Positions 39,301 through 46,401 of a stretch of DNA of 60,204 nt are shown piece by piece. The notes below the pieces were generated by a model that was given only the letters and a program-made list of their open reading frames with translations, searched no databases and was not told the origin of the DNA. Numbering within the stretch: the stretch's first letter is position 1; every line of letters starts with the position of its first letter. Both the position numbers and the translations under genes were made by a program. This DNA is from Candidatus Kapaibacterium sp. GTDB lineage: Bacteria > Bacteroidota > Ignavibacteria > Kapaibacteriales > UBA2268. The stretch covers positions 1 to 60,204 of the forward strand of contig JAPLFL010000121.1 of NCBI GenBank assembly GCA_026390695.1. Direction: 5' to 3'.

Positions 39301-39777
39301 TGCTTTTTCAAGATCACCTGAAATGATAAACGGATTGATGACTCCCGCAATACATGCTGTGGAAGCGATTAGTCCTTCACTATATTTTTTTAATAATTCA
39401 AAATCAATTCTCGGTTTATAGTAAAAACCCTCAGTGTGGGCGATAGTACTGAGTTTCATCAAGTTTTTATAACCAATTAGATTTTTTGCAAGTAAAACAA
39501 GATGAAAATAATTCTTTTTTCTATCTTTCTCTTTGCCAGCATTTTTCTCAAACCTGCTCCCATTGGCAATATAGGCTTCCATCCCAATGATAGGTTTAAT
39601 ACCATGTTTCTTGGCTTTTTTATAAAATTCATAACAACCATACATAACTCCGTGATCTGTTATTGCCAATGCCCGCTGATTATCCTTCACAGCGAACTTC
39701 AACATCTCATCAGGTGTACAGACAGCATCTAAAATAGAAAAGTGGGTATGATTATGTAAATGGACAAATTCTTGCAT
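36304..39777 (-). CDS. dnaE: DNA polymerase III alpha subunit
   Basis: The replicative polymerase. I start at 39777 (MQEFVHLHNHTHFS), because the PHP domain of DnaE normally begins this way and GAG precedes it; a start eight codons earlier is open. The PHP motif HLHNHT and AITDHG are present. The polymerase active site shows VGPGRGSAAGSLVAYAL and PDIDIDF with catalytic aspartates. Beyond lie the fingers (ALYRPGPMDNIPEFIDRKHG), a helix-hairpin-helix region and an OB-fold (IRVCGYVTEVRTRLDKK). At 1157 residues it has the normal DnaE1 size. Confidence 0.96.
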   Translation of the reverse strand: MQEFVHLHNHTHFSILDAVCTPDEMLKFAVKDNQRALAITDHGVMYGCYEFYKKAKKHGIKPIIGMEAYIANGSRFEKNAGKEKDRKKNYFHLVLLAKNLIGYKNLMKLSTIAHTEGFYYKPRIDFELLKKYSEGLIASTACIAGVINPFIISGDLEKANEIANAYHEVFGDDFYIELQNHYLSEDTAILREAPIIARNLGIKLLATNDIHYLKKEHAVAHNVHLFIRDVSADNAGQVDIYKLRYRNPEMYYKSQKEMIDLFKDFPESIESSVEIADKCDISFDKKIYMPEFAIPKDSNSATLADYLRELTYKGAAEKFDIITDQIRDRLEFELDVIIKMDFPGYFLIVQDFIQAAKRLGVRVGPGRGSAAGSLVAYALDITNVDPLPYDLLFERFLNPDRVSMPDIDIDFADDKRDRVLEYVKQKYSDQSVAQIITFGTLSTRAALTDVGRVLGINLGTVKEVTSKIPVIRGKVTPLADALNLPDLRWLKESTDKRIKEWIEFSLILEGKHRNPGTHAAGVVIAPGDVSDYVPVYTQYSKTKGQAVEQITQYTMNDLEDAGLLKMDFLGLRTLSIIDNTLSMIKKNTGLTIDIDKIDFQDEKTYDLLSDGHTLAVFQFESPGMQEYLKRLKPRNLEEITAMNALYRPGPMDNIPEFIDRKHGRSQIEYLHPLMIPALEKTYGIIVYQEQVMQLVRDIAGFSLSQADILRRAMGKKLTSYMDEQKPVFNEGAAKNGVEPHIASEIFDLIYKFADYGFNKSHSLAYSYLAYQTAWLKTHYPSEFLAANMTAEINDQDKLVLLIEEAKKFNIKVQPPDVNRSVADFIAESNTIFFGLAGVKNVGILAVDSIAVAREEKPFSSFFDFMARVDNRLLNKRSVEALVYSGAFDCLKCGHRAALFASIENAIEYSKAYQANKMNAVSSLFGEAVESGLIEPKIEDVPEWTEKVRLENEKEVLKFYISGNPIFQFAPFIRTFSQFKFSDKSSYDQGKPIRVCGYVTEVRTRLDKKNKTIAFVKIEDFYGKAECILWSKAFDKYGHLLKENTILGFSGKMDVKTDLLQIISDDVYTMQDLISQFCKGYHILIDLASNPEEDKLQVLTNKISNHSDSKSRLFFHVVDKSKNYSANYYAQKNSFPVSIENTKILTDSFGHSNVWFVI

Positions 39778-39884
39778 ATTTTTCTCATTGTAAAAATGCA
39801 AATTAAGTTGATTTTTTATGACTGGAGGGACAGAAGCAGTGAAAAGTTATCAACACATCAGATGAAATTTTATTACTTTATAAC

Positions 39885-41150
39885 TCAAATCATCTCATGT
39901 TCGATCTTACCGGATGAATCAATATAGAAAACAACTGCACTTTTAACTTTGCTCTTATTGCTGTTTTCTAGCCATCCACCTGAGTTATATAACTTCAAAT
40001 TCTCAGGTAATATACTATTGGATTTCGGAATAAATGGAGTAGGATGCGCTTCATGAGTATGACCGAAAATAAAATGTTCCGGATTCTTAAAGCTGGGTTT
40101 AATTCGCTGCATTTGATCGACAGATGCGTCATAGAAGCGTCTGAATCTACTCATTACATCAATATTATTCAAAGATTGCAAATATTTTTTTGAGCTATTG
40201 TCATTAGTTCCAACGATGAAGCTAATGATTTCTCGTGTGATAAAATTTTGGAATAAACGATAAATAATTTTGATAAACCAATTCTTATTGTAAAGATTAA
40301 ACAATCTCGGTGCAACGTGATTCACAGTACGGGTCACAGAGTATTTATCATGATCTTCAACTTCATTCTGTATAGCCTGTGCGAGATTGGTTACCGCTTC
40401 TGCCTGACCGAGACTGGAGCCTACAAGCTGAGTGATAGGATAATTAAAGGCTTCGATTTCCTGAAGATTTAATGTCTCATTTATTTTAATTTTTTTATCC
40501 TTATATCCTGAAATTATTTCTGAAATTAACTGCCACATTGTTTGAAGAAATTGTCCATGAGTTACAAAAATCGTTCCTTGCTCAGTATTCAGAAATAAAT
40601 TAGGATAAACCAGATTCATTTTCATTTTGCTACCTTTGGGTAATAAACCTTTCAAGAAAATATCACCTAATTGAGAATTTTGATCAGAAGCGATCTTTAG
40701 CCAATTGCATCCGTTTGAATCATCGGGTTTATAAACTTCAAGAATTGAATTTTCTTTAGTCATATCTATGAATCCAGGAGCATTGCGTTTGAAGGGCAGC
40801 GGGTCTTCTTGATTCTTCATTTGATTGATTATAGTTTGCTCCCATTCATAAGAATCCCAAATAAATTTATCGTGATTACCAGGATTGTAAATGATATCAG
40901 TACACAGCTCAGACTTTTCTATTGCTTCAAAAAAATATCTTGCATTTTTTATCGATTTCTGAAAAGAGCAAACCGCAAAATCGAGTATATCGCCGTTCAG
41001 CACCAGATAGTCTAATTTATGGGATCCTGACAACTTGAAGACGGCATCAGTGAATTTTTTAAAAGTAATCTCGTTTAAAGAGCCGTCAGCATTGCTCAAG
41101 CTGCACTCTGCGTTTCCGAAATGAATATCTGAAATAATAGCAATTCTCAT
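39885..41150 (-). CDS. Calcineurin-like metallophosphoesterase
   Basis: A 421-residue phosphoesterase with the complete two-metal set: SDIHFGN (Asp8, His10), LNGDILDF, NPGNHD, VTHGQ and FGHTHEAHP. The start at 41150 is favoured by GAGGA upstream; a start at 41174 would add eight residues. The region between GNHD and VTHGQ is long (a helical insert). The motif order resembles UDP-2,3-diacylglucosamine hydrolases (LpxH/LpxG) but also many uncharacterised hydrolases, and I cannot assign a substrate. No signal peptide, so cytoplasmic or membrane-associated. Confidence 0.8.
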   Translation of the reverse strand: MRIAIISDIHFGNAECSLSNADGSLNEITFKKFTDAVFKLSGSHKLDYLVLNGDILDFAVCSFQKSIKNARYFFEAIEKSELCTDIIYNPGNHDKFIWDSYEWEQTIINQMKNQEDPLPFKRNAPGFIDMTKENSILEVYKPDDSNGCNWLKIASDQNSQLGDIFLKGLLPKGSKMKMNLVYPNLFLNTEQGTIFVTHGQFLQTMWQLISEIISGYKDKKIKINETLNLQEIEAFNYPITQLVGSSLGQAEAVTNLAQAIQNEVEDHDKYSVTRTVNHVAPRLFNLYNKNWFIKIIYRLFQNFITREIISFIVGTNDNSSKKYLQSLNNIDVMSRFRRFYDASVDQMQRIKPSFKNPEHFIFGHTHEAHPTPFIPKSNSILPENLKLYNSGGWLENSNKSKVKSAVVFYIDSSGKIEHEMI

Positions 41151-41355
41151 AAAATCCTCAAATAAATAAATCAAAGTCTATAGGTGACTTTTAAAAACTA
41201 AAATAATGTATAAAATATCCTTCATTTATAATTAACAATTAAATATTGAAAATTATTTACAAACAATTTACAAATTATTTTATAAATCGTTTTTGAAGCC
41301 TTTAGTTGACTGCGCTACTGGAGCTAATTAAATTGCATTTAATTTAAGGTAGAAT

Positions 41356-42060
41356 ATGGGAAAAAAGTTAAATTTAAGTTATAATAAGAATTTGGAGGGG
41401 GAATCAGATAGTGCGTTCAATCTTTTTATGATTTATCGGAATCTCGGCTCTGATAGGACAGTTACACGTGCAGCTTTCTTGAGTAAGAGGGCTGTTCGTT
41501 CACTTTATCAATACTCAGCAATGTGGAGCTGGAAGGAGCGTGCCAAAGCATACGATGAGTCTGAACAATCAACAAAAATTAAAGATGTTCAGAAAACTTA
41601 TCAAGCATTGATTTCTTTAAGATATGAATTGAATATTGCCATTAAAGCACAAATCATGTCGTTGAATAAATCAATTGTTAATGACATTGATAAAGATCAG
41701 AACTGTGTTTTGAGACCTGAATTTCAAAAAACTTTGAAAAAAATTGAACATACCGCAATCGTGCTTAATAATTTGTATGATTTAAGTGAAATTCACAAGG
41801 AAGATATGGATTTCATTGATAGAGAATCAGATTCTATCCACTCGGTTTTCAGGGAACGATTAAATAATGATTCCAGTTTAGCAATGAAAGCTCGAGATTT
41901 GATAGGATGTATGTTTGCTGATGATGAAGATTATGATGAGGATGATGATGATTATGATGAGGATGATGATGATGAGGAGGATAATGAAAATGAAGACGAA
42001 GATGAACATTTTAAAGAAAAAAATAAAATGAATGAAGAAGTTATGAGATATTCGAAGTAA
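41356..42060 (+). CDS. HTH protein resembling phage small terminase, acidic C-terminus
   Basis: No named family is certain. Residues 30-70 contain a putative helix-turn-helix (TVTRAAFLSKRAVRSLYQY) followed by WSWKERAKAYDE, a W-x-x-RAxAYD signature often seen in phage terminase small subunits and related DNA-binding proteins. The middle is helical. The C-terminus (about 190-225) is an almost pure Asp/Glu run encoded by a GAT/GAG microsatellite (41919-42005), unlike any neighbour. No phage genes surround it. It could be a domesticated phage gene or a genome-specific regulator. Confidence 0.6.
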   Translation: MGKKLNLSYNKNLEGESDSAFNLFMIYRNLGSDRTVTRAAFLSKRAVRSLYQYSAMWSWKERAKAYDESEQSTKIKDVQKTYQALISLRYELNIAIKAQIMSLNKSIVNDIDKDQNCVLRPEFQKTLKKIEHTAIVLNNLYDLSEIHKEDMDFIDRESDSIHSVFRERLNNDSSLAMKARDLIGCMFADDEDYDEDDDDYDEDDDDEEDNENEDEDEHFKEKNKMNEEVMRYSK

Positions 42061-42459
42061 AATATTGATTTTTTAAAAATGTATGCAGCAACCTGCAAAA
42101 TGTTCGAAATAGCTCAATAGCAGCGTCAAAACAACATCAGGTCAGGAATGAAAATATGCTGCAATTTTATGTAATACTGTAAAAAAAACATGCAGAATAA
42201 AAAATAATGGTTAATTAATTATGTGAGAATGGCAGTTCTAATACTAATTTATTTTCTATCATAGAATTAAATATTCTTGTTCTCAAGCTCCTGCATTGAG
42301 TATTAATGCGTTCAAAGGCTGAATAGATAGTGTGGAAATGCGAAAAAATCACGGGATTGTCATTCTGGGCGAAGTGAAGGATCTTTCTTACAGCCACTTT
42401 CGTAGAGATACTTCTCTATGCTCCTAATAACGGTTATAGAAGGTAGAAAAATCCTTCCA

Positions 42460-42631
42460 GTGGCTGTCTCTAAAGTTTCGTTTCTGTCATTCCCGCGAAT
42501 GCGGGAATCCTCTTCCATGGCGCAATTGGGGATTCCTGCATTCGCAGGAATGACAAGAAAAGGTAGTTTTCACAGAGTCTCATTCGCAGGAATGATGATT
42601 CTGGCAAATATTCTACTTTTAAGACTAGCTC
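42460..42631. repeat. Rearranged copy of the inverted-repeat element family
   Basis: The left end GTGGCTGTCTC resembles the outer-element end at 35735. Two 20-bp palindromes are at 42489-42508 and 42532-42551. Near 42566-42581 lies GTTTTCACAGAGTCTC, the right end of the inner type (one mismatch). An outer-type right arm then runs to 42631. The arrangement looks like the nested copy at 35.7 kb after loss of its middle. Confidence 0.65.
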
Positions 42632-42644
42632 ATACAATAAAAAT

Positions 42645-42760
42645 CCCCTCTTTGCAAAAGAGGGGTAGGGGAGATTTTCTAAAAAAGAGTAGAATTTCTA
42701 AAAAAGGGGAGATTCTCAAAAAAAGGGGAGATTCTCAAAAAAAGGGGAGATTTTCTAAAA
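42645..42760. repeat. Palindrome followed by 19-bp tandem units
   Basis: A 21-bp palindrome (42645-42665, arms CCCCTCTTT/AAAGAGGGG) is followed by units of the form GGGGAGATTCTCAAAAAAA, with perfect copies at 42706 and 42725, a partial one at 42744 and two diverged ones from 42668. The unit appears to derive from the palindrome's 3' flank. There are no spacers, so it is not a CRISPR array. Confidence 0.8.
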
Positions 42761-42800
42761 TAGTCATTGGTAAATCTGACTGGAGGCTCACCATTGACCA

Positions 42801-43940
42801 TTATCCAAGGAGGCTCCTCGCAATCACCATTCTCTGAATTTCACTTGTTCCTTCGTAAAGTTCAGTGATCTTAGCATCACGATAGTAGCGCTCGACGTTA
42901 AAATCTTCTGTAAAGCCGTAACCACCGTGAATCTGAATGGCTTTGCGGGCACAATCCATAGCAACTTCAGAAGCCTTTAATTTAGCCATAGCAGCTTCGC
43001 GGGAATAATTTACTTTTTTATCTTTTAATAATGATGCACGATATACCAAGAGCCATGCTGATTCATATTCAACCCACATATCGGCAATCATCCATTGAAT
43101 AGCCTGGAAACTGGAAATCGGAACATCAAACTGTTGACGTTCATTGGCATATTTAATCGAATCTTCAATACATGCACGAGCAATTCCCAGAGCCTGAGAA
43201 GCTATACCGATTCGTCCACCATCGAGAGTAATCATGGAAATTTTGAAACCCTTGTTCAGTTCACCCAAAAGATTTTCTTTTGGAATACGGCAGTTGTCTA
43301 AAATTATTTCTGTTGTTGAAGAGCTACGAATACCCATTTTTTTCTCGACTTTGCCGATGCTATAACCGGGGGTATTCGATTCGACTATGAATGCAGACAC
43401 ACCGCGAGTTTTTTGCCCAGGTGCTGTGGATGCCACAAGAACGAAGATTTCGGCTTCTTTACCATTAGTAGCAAAGATTTTGGAACCATTGAGCACCCAT
43501 TCATCGCCGTCAAGGACAGCAGTAGTCTTGGTTGCTCCTGAATCAGATCCTGCACCTGCTTCGGTAAGAGAGAAACTTCCAATTTTTTTCCCTGAGAGCA
43601 AATCTGGAAGGTATTTCATTTTTTGTTCTTCAGTACCGAAGCGAAAAATCGGATCGCAAACCAAGGATGAGTGCGCAGATATAATGACTCCGGTAGATGC
43701 ACACCAACGAGATACTTCTTCGACTGTAAGAAAATAGGACATAAAGTCCATACCTGCTCCACCATATTCAGTAGGATATGCAATGCCCATAAGGCCAAGT
43801 TCACCGGCTTCAGCGATAATATCGGCAGGGTAACGATGATTCTTTTCATTATCAGAGGCTACAGGAGCGATTTTCTCTTTTGAAAATTTAGATACCATGT
43901 CCTTCAACATGATCTGTTCTTCGGTTAACAAGTAATCCAT
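42801..43940 (-). CDS. Acyl-CoA dehydrogenase (short/medium-chain type)
   Basis: An FAD flavoenzyme that introduces the alpha-beta double bond into acyl-CoA. The start at 43940 (MDYLLTEEQ) has AGGAA close upstream and gives the usual 379 residues. Signatures: LTEAGAGSDSGATKTTA, GGRIGIASQALGIARA, QIHGGYGFTEDFNVERYYRDAKI, and the catalytic Glu in LYEGTSEIQRMVIAR. The sequence is of the butyryl/isovaleryl-like group; chain length cannot be set from sequence. It stands alone. Together with acyl-CoA carboxylase and methylmalonyl-CoA mutase genes elsewhere in the window, it fits amino-acid or fatty-acid oxidation. Confidence 0.93.
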   Translation of the reverse strand: MDYLLTEEQIMLKDMVSKFSKEKIAPVASDNEKNHRYPADIIAEAGELGLMGIAYPTEYGGAGMDFMSYFLTVEEVSRWCASTGVIISAHSSLVCDPIFRFGTEEQKMKYLPDLLSGKKIGSFSLTEAGAGSDSGATKTTAVLDGDEWVLNGSKIFATNGKEAEIFVLVASTAPGQKTRGVSAFIVESNTPGYSIGKVEKKMGIRSSSTTEIILDNCRIPKENLLGELNKGFKISMITLDGGRIGIASQALGIARACIEDSIKYANERQQFDVPISSFQAIQWMIADMWVEYESAWLLVYRASLLKDKKVNYSREAAMAKLKASEVAMDCARKAIQIHGGYGFTEDFNVERYYRDAKITELYEGTSEIQRMVIARSLLG

Positions 43941-44134
43941 ATATTTTCCTAAATTAATCAATAAATAAAATTGTAAATTAAGGAAAAATTATAGATTTGG
44001 AAACTTAGAAAAATAAAAAGTCACTTAATTCAAATATTTATTCATTTTGTAACTATGGAGGAGAATGGTTAAAAGTACAAATAATTATTAGATTTTATAT
44101 AATTGTACATATTCAAAGGAGATTCTTTCATGAG

Positions 44135-44313
44135 AGCTTGTGTAAAAACTCTTTATTGCTGTCATTCCTGGGAATGCTGGAATCTCCTAAGTGAAATAGA
44201 TGGGGATTCCTGCATTCGCAGGAATGACAATTCAGTAGAAGTTGTGAGTTTTTACCCAAGCTGATAAGCAGGAATGACGATTTTAAAAATTATTTTATTT
44301 TTGAGACATCCTC
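44135..44313. repeat. Inverted-repeat element with adjoining right arm, locus 4
   Basis: Terminal repeats AGCTTGTGTAAAAACTC (44135-44151) and GAGTTTTTACCCAAGCT (44246-44262) match at 16 of 17 positions and enclose palindromes at 44164-44183 (decayed) and 44206-44225. Immediately after comes an outer-type right arm ending TTTTTGAGACATCCTC at 44313, 10 bases from the tyrS stop. The matching left arm is missing. The rest of 43941-44322 is AT-rich with no gene. Confidence 0.75.
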
Positions 44314-44322
44314 AAAAAAAAA

Positions 44323-45597
44323 TTAGACTATTTCAACAAGGAAGAAACTCTTTTTTCCTTTTCGGACAACTATATATTTTCCTTCTATGGTATTTTCTCT
44401 GGTAATCTGAGCGTTTGACAAAGGCATTTTTTCATTATTAAAATATATGCCGCCACTATCGATTAATCTTCTGGATTCGGCTTTAGATGGAATAATTTGA
44501 TTCTTAGCAAGGAAATCGCAAATGCCGATAGATTTGGATTCATACTCATCGAAAGAGAACTTTGACGAAGGTACATCAGAAAAAATATCTTTGATCTCTT
44601 CGGCTGTGAGTCCGTTCATATCGCCACCAAAAAGGATTTGAGAAGCAGCCTTGGCTCGGTTGAATAAATCCTCACCATGAACGGTAATGGTTATTTCTTC
44701 TGCAAGAACTTTTTGGGCTATTCTTTTATCGGGATTAATCTTTGTTTCTTGCTCAAGTTCAGCTATAGCGGCCTGATCAAGCCAAGAGAAGTATTTGAGA
44801 TATTTGATTACATCATCGTCGGCGGTATTGAGCCAGAATTGGTAGAATTTATAGGGTGAGGTCAGATTTTTATCAAGCCAGATTGTTCCAGATTCGGTTT
44901 TACCAAACTTAACTCCGGTTGAGGATGTGACAAGAGGAAAAGTCAGACCAAAAGCCTTATTGTTAGTCTTTTTGGAAATCAGATCCAAACCTGCAACAAT
45001 ATTGCCCCATTGATCAGAACCACCCATTTGGATTGAACAGTTAAATTTTTCATTGAGGTAGTAAAAATCATAGCCCTGAAGCAGCATGTAGCTAAATTCT
45101 GTAAAGGAAATTCCATCTTCTTCTCGCTTTTTAACTGATTCTTTGGATCGCATATAATTTGTTGTAAAATGCTTGCCAATATCACGAAGAAAGTCCATGA
45201 GAGTAATTGGGCGAAGCCATGTTGCGTTATTAAGAATTTGGGCTTTATTATTAGGAGCATCGAAATCTAAAAATCTTGATAATTGATTTCTGATACCAAG
45301 AATATTCTCTTCAATTTTTTCAAGAGTCAGTAGTTGGCGTTCAGCAGTTTTGCCGCTTGGATCACCGATCATTCCGGTTCCGCCGCCGACAAGTGCGATG
45401 GGAGTATGGCCAAATTTTTGAAGTCTGGCAAGGCACATTATAGGAAGAAGAGAACCTACATGCAGGCTCTCAGCAGTGGGATCGAATCCGATATACGCTG
45501 TAGTTTTATTTTCGGTTAAAAATTTATCTGCTTCATTAGTGTAATCAAATACTACATCGCGCCACTTGAATTCTTCAAAAATATTATCAGATGCCAT
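44323..45597 (-). CDS. tyrS: Tyrosyl-tRNA synthetase
   Basis: Charges tRNA-Tyr. Class I motifs: YIGFDPTAESLHVGS, where HVGS is the HIGH signature, GGGTGMIGDPSGK, and KFGKT in place of KMSKS, which is normal for bacterial TyrRS. QMGGSDQWGN binds tyrosine. The C-terminal S4 domain (ESRRLIDSGGIYFNNEK) binds tRNA. The length of 424 is standard. It stands alone, followed closely by an inverted-repeat element. Confidence 0.97.
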   Translation of the reverse strand: MASDNIFEEFKWRDVVFDYTNEADKFLTENKTTAYIGFDPTAESLHVGSLLPIMCLARLQKFGHTPIALVGGGTGMIGDPSGKTAERQLLTLEKIEENILGIRNQLSRFLDFDAPNNKAQILNNATWLRPITLMDFLRDIGKHFTTNYMRSKESVKKREEDGISFTEFSYMLLQGYDFYYLNEKFNCSIQMGGSDQWGNIVAGLDLISKKTNNKAFGLTFPLVTSSTGVKFGKTESGTIWLDKNLTSPYKFYQFWLNTADDDVIKYLKYFSWLDQAAIAELEQETKINPDKRIAQKVLAEEITITVHGEDLFNRAKAASQILFGGDMNGLTAEEIKDIFSDVPSSKFSFDEYESKSIGICDFLAKNQIIPSKAESRRLIDSGGIYFNNEKMPLSNAQITRENTIEGKYIVVRKGKKSFFLVEIV

Positions 45598-45680
45598 TGT
45601 TTTATCAATCTTATTAGTAATTTCAAATAAATAAAGACTTACAAGTTAAGGAAAAATCATAATTTTACCAAAGCTAATAA

Positions 45681-46358
45681 TTAATCATTATGTAGAAGTT
45701 TCTCACAAGCAGGACAGAACGAACTAATTTCACATTCCGAACATTTGGGTTTTCGGGCAATACATGTTTCACGTCCAAATTGAATAAACACGTGTGTGAA
45801 AGCTACCCACCATTTATTTTTTTCAATGAGAGTCATTAGTTCAAATTCAATTTTTTCGGCATTCTCGGTTTCTACAAAACCTAATCTGTTTGAAATACGG
45901 ATTACATGGGTGTCAACCACAATTCCCGGCGTATCGAAGCAGTGACCTAAAACTACATTTGCTGTTTTTCGACCGACACCGGGCAATTCAAGTAATTTAT
46001 CCATTGTTTGAGGGACTTCACCGTTAAATCGTTCGATAATTGCTTTTGCAGCGCCTTGAATATGTTTTGCTTTAGCTTTGTAAAAACCAGTTGAAAATAT
46101 ATATCTTTCTAATTCATCGGTAGGAGCAGAGATGTAATCGGAAGGGTAATGGTACTTTTTAAATAATTCTTTAGTAACAATATTGACACGGGCATCGGTA
46201 CACTGAGCAGATAGTATGGTAGCGACTAAAAGTTCAAATGGGTTTTGATATTGAAGTTGAATTTCAGCTTGGGGATATTTTCTTTCAAGGATTGCCAGAA
46301 TCGCTTTCATCCTTTTTGTGCGAGTTGCTAAAGATTCTGTTCCTTTTTTATTTTTCAT
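45681..46358 (-). CDS. nth: Endonuclease III (DNA glycosylase/AP lyase)
   Basis: Removes oxidised pyrimidines and nicks the abasic site. The helix-hairpin-helix LPGVGRKTANVVLG carries the catalytic lysine, and VDTHV carries the catalytic aspartate. The C-terminal iron-sulfur loop has the exact C-X6-C-X2-C-X5-C spacing. At 225 residues it has the normal size. Its iron-sulfur loop DNA contains a chance partial match to a parS half-site. Confidence 0.96.
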   Translation of the reverse strand: MKNKKGTESLATRTKRMKAILAILERKYPQAEIQLQYQNPFELLVATILSAQCTDARVNIVTKELFKKYHYPSDYISAPTDELERYIFSTGFYKAKAKHIQGAAKAIIERFNGEVPQTMDKLLELPGVGRKTANVVLGHCFDTPGIVVDTHVIRISNRLGFVETENAEKIEFELMTLIEKNKWWVAFTHVFIQFGRETCIARKPKCSECEISSFCPACEKLLHND

Positions 46359-46401
46359 ATTAATTTCTAAAAATTTTATTGAATCAATTGAAAATAGAAC
46401 T

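Larger units (their letters stand above)
42061..42800. other. 740-base spacer rich in repeats
   Basis: No credible gene; open frames here consist of repeat sequence. It holds a repeat of the form TGTCATTCTGGGCGAAGTGA at 42359-42378 (a type scattered in many bacterial genomes), the rearranged inverted-repeat element at 42460-42631, and a palindrome with short tandem units at 42645-42760. The part before 42350 is plain AT-rich sequence. Confidence 0.7.

Noticed and set aside
42668-42760. Possible CRISPR-like array
   Set aside because: Units are 19 bp, directly adjoining with no unique spacers, and no cas genes are present.
42418-42837. Plus-strand 139-residue open frame
   Set aside because: Composed entirely of inverted-repeat elements and 19-bp tandem units, ending inside the acyl-CoA dehydrogenase gene.
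45765-45780. Partial parS-like site (TGTTTCACGT...)
   Set aside because: Only about 12 of 16 positions fit, the second half is not palindromic, and it lies in the conserved iron-sulfur loop of nth.
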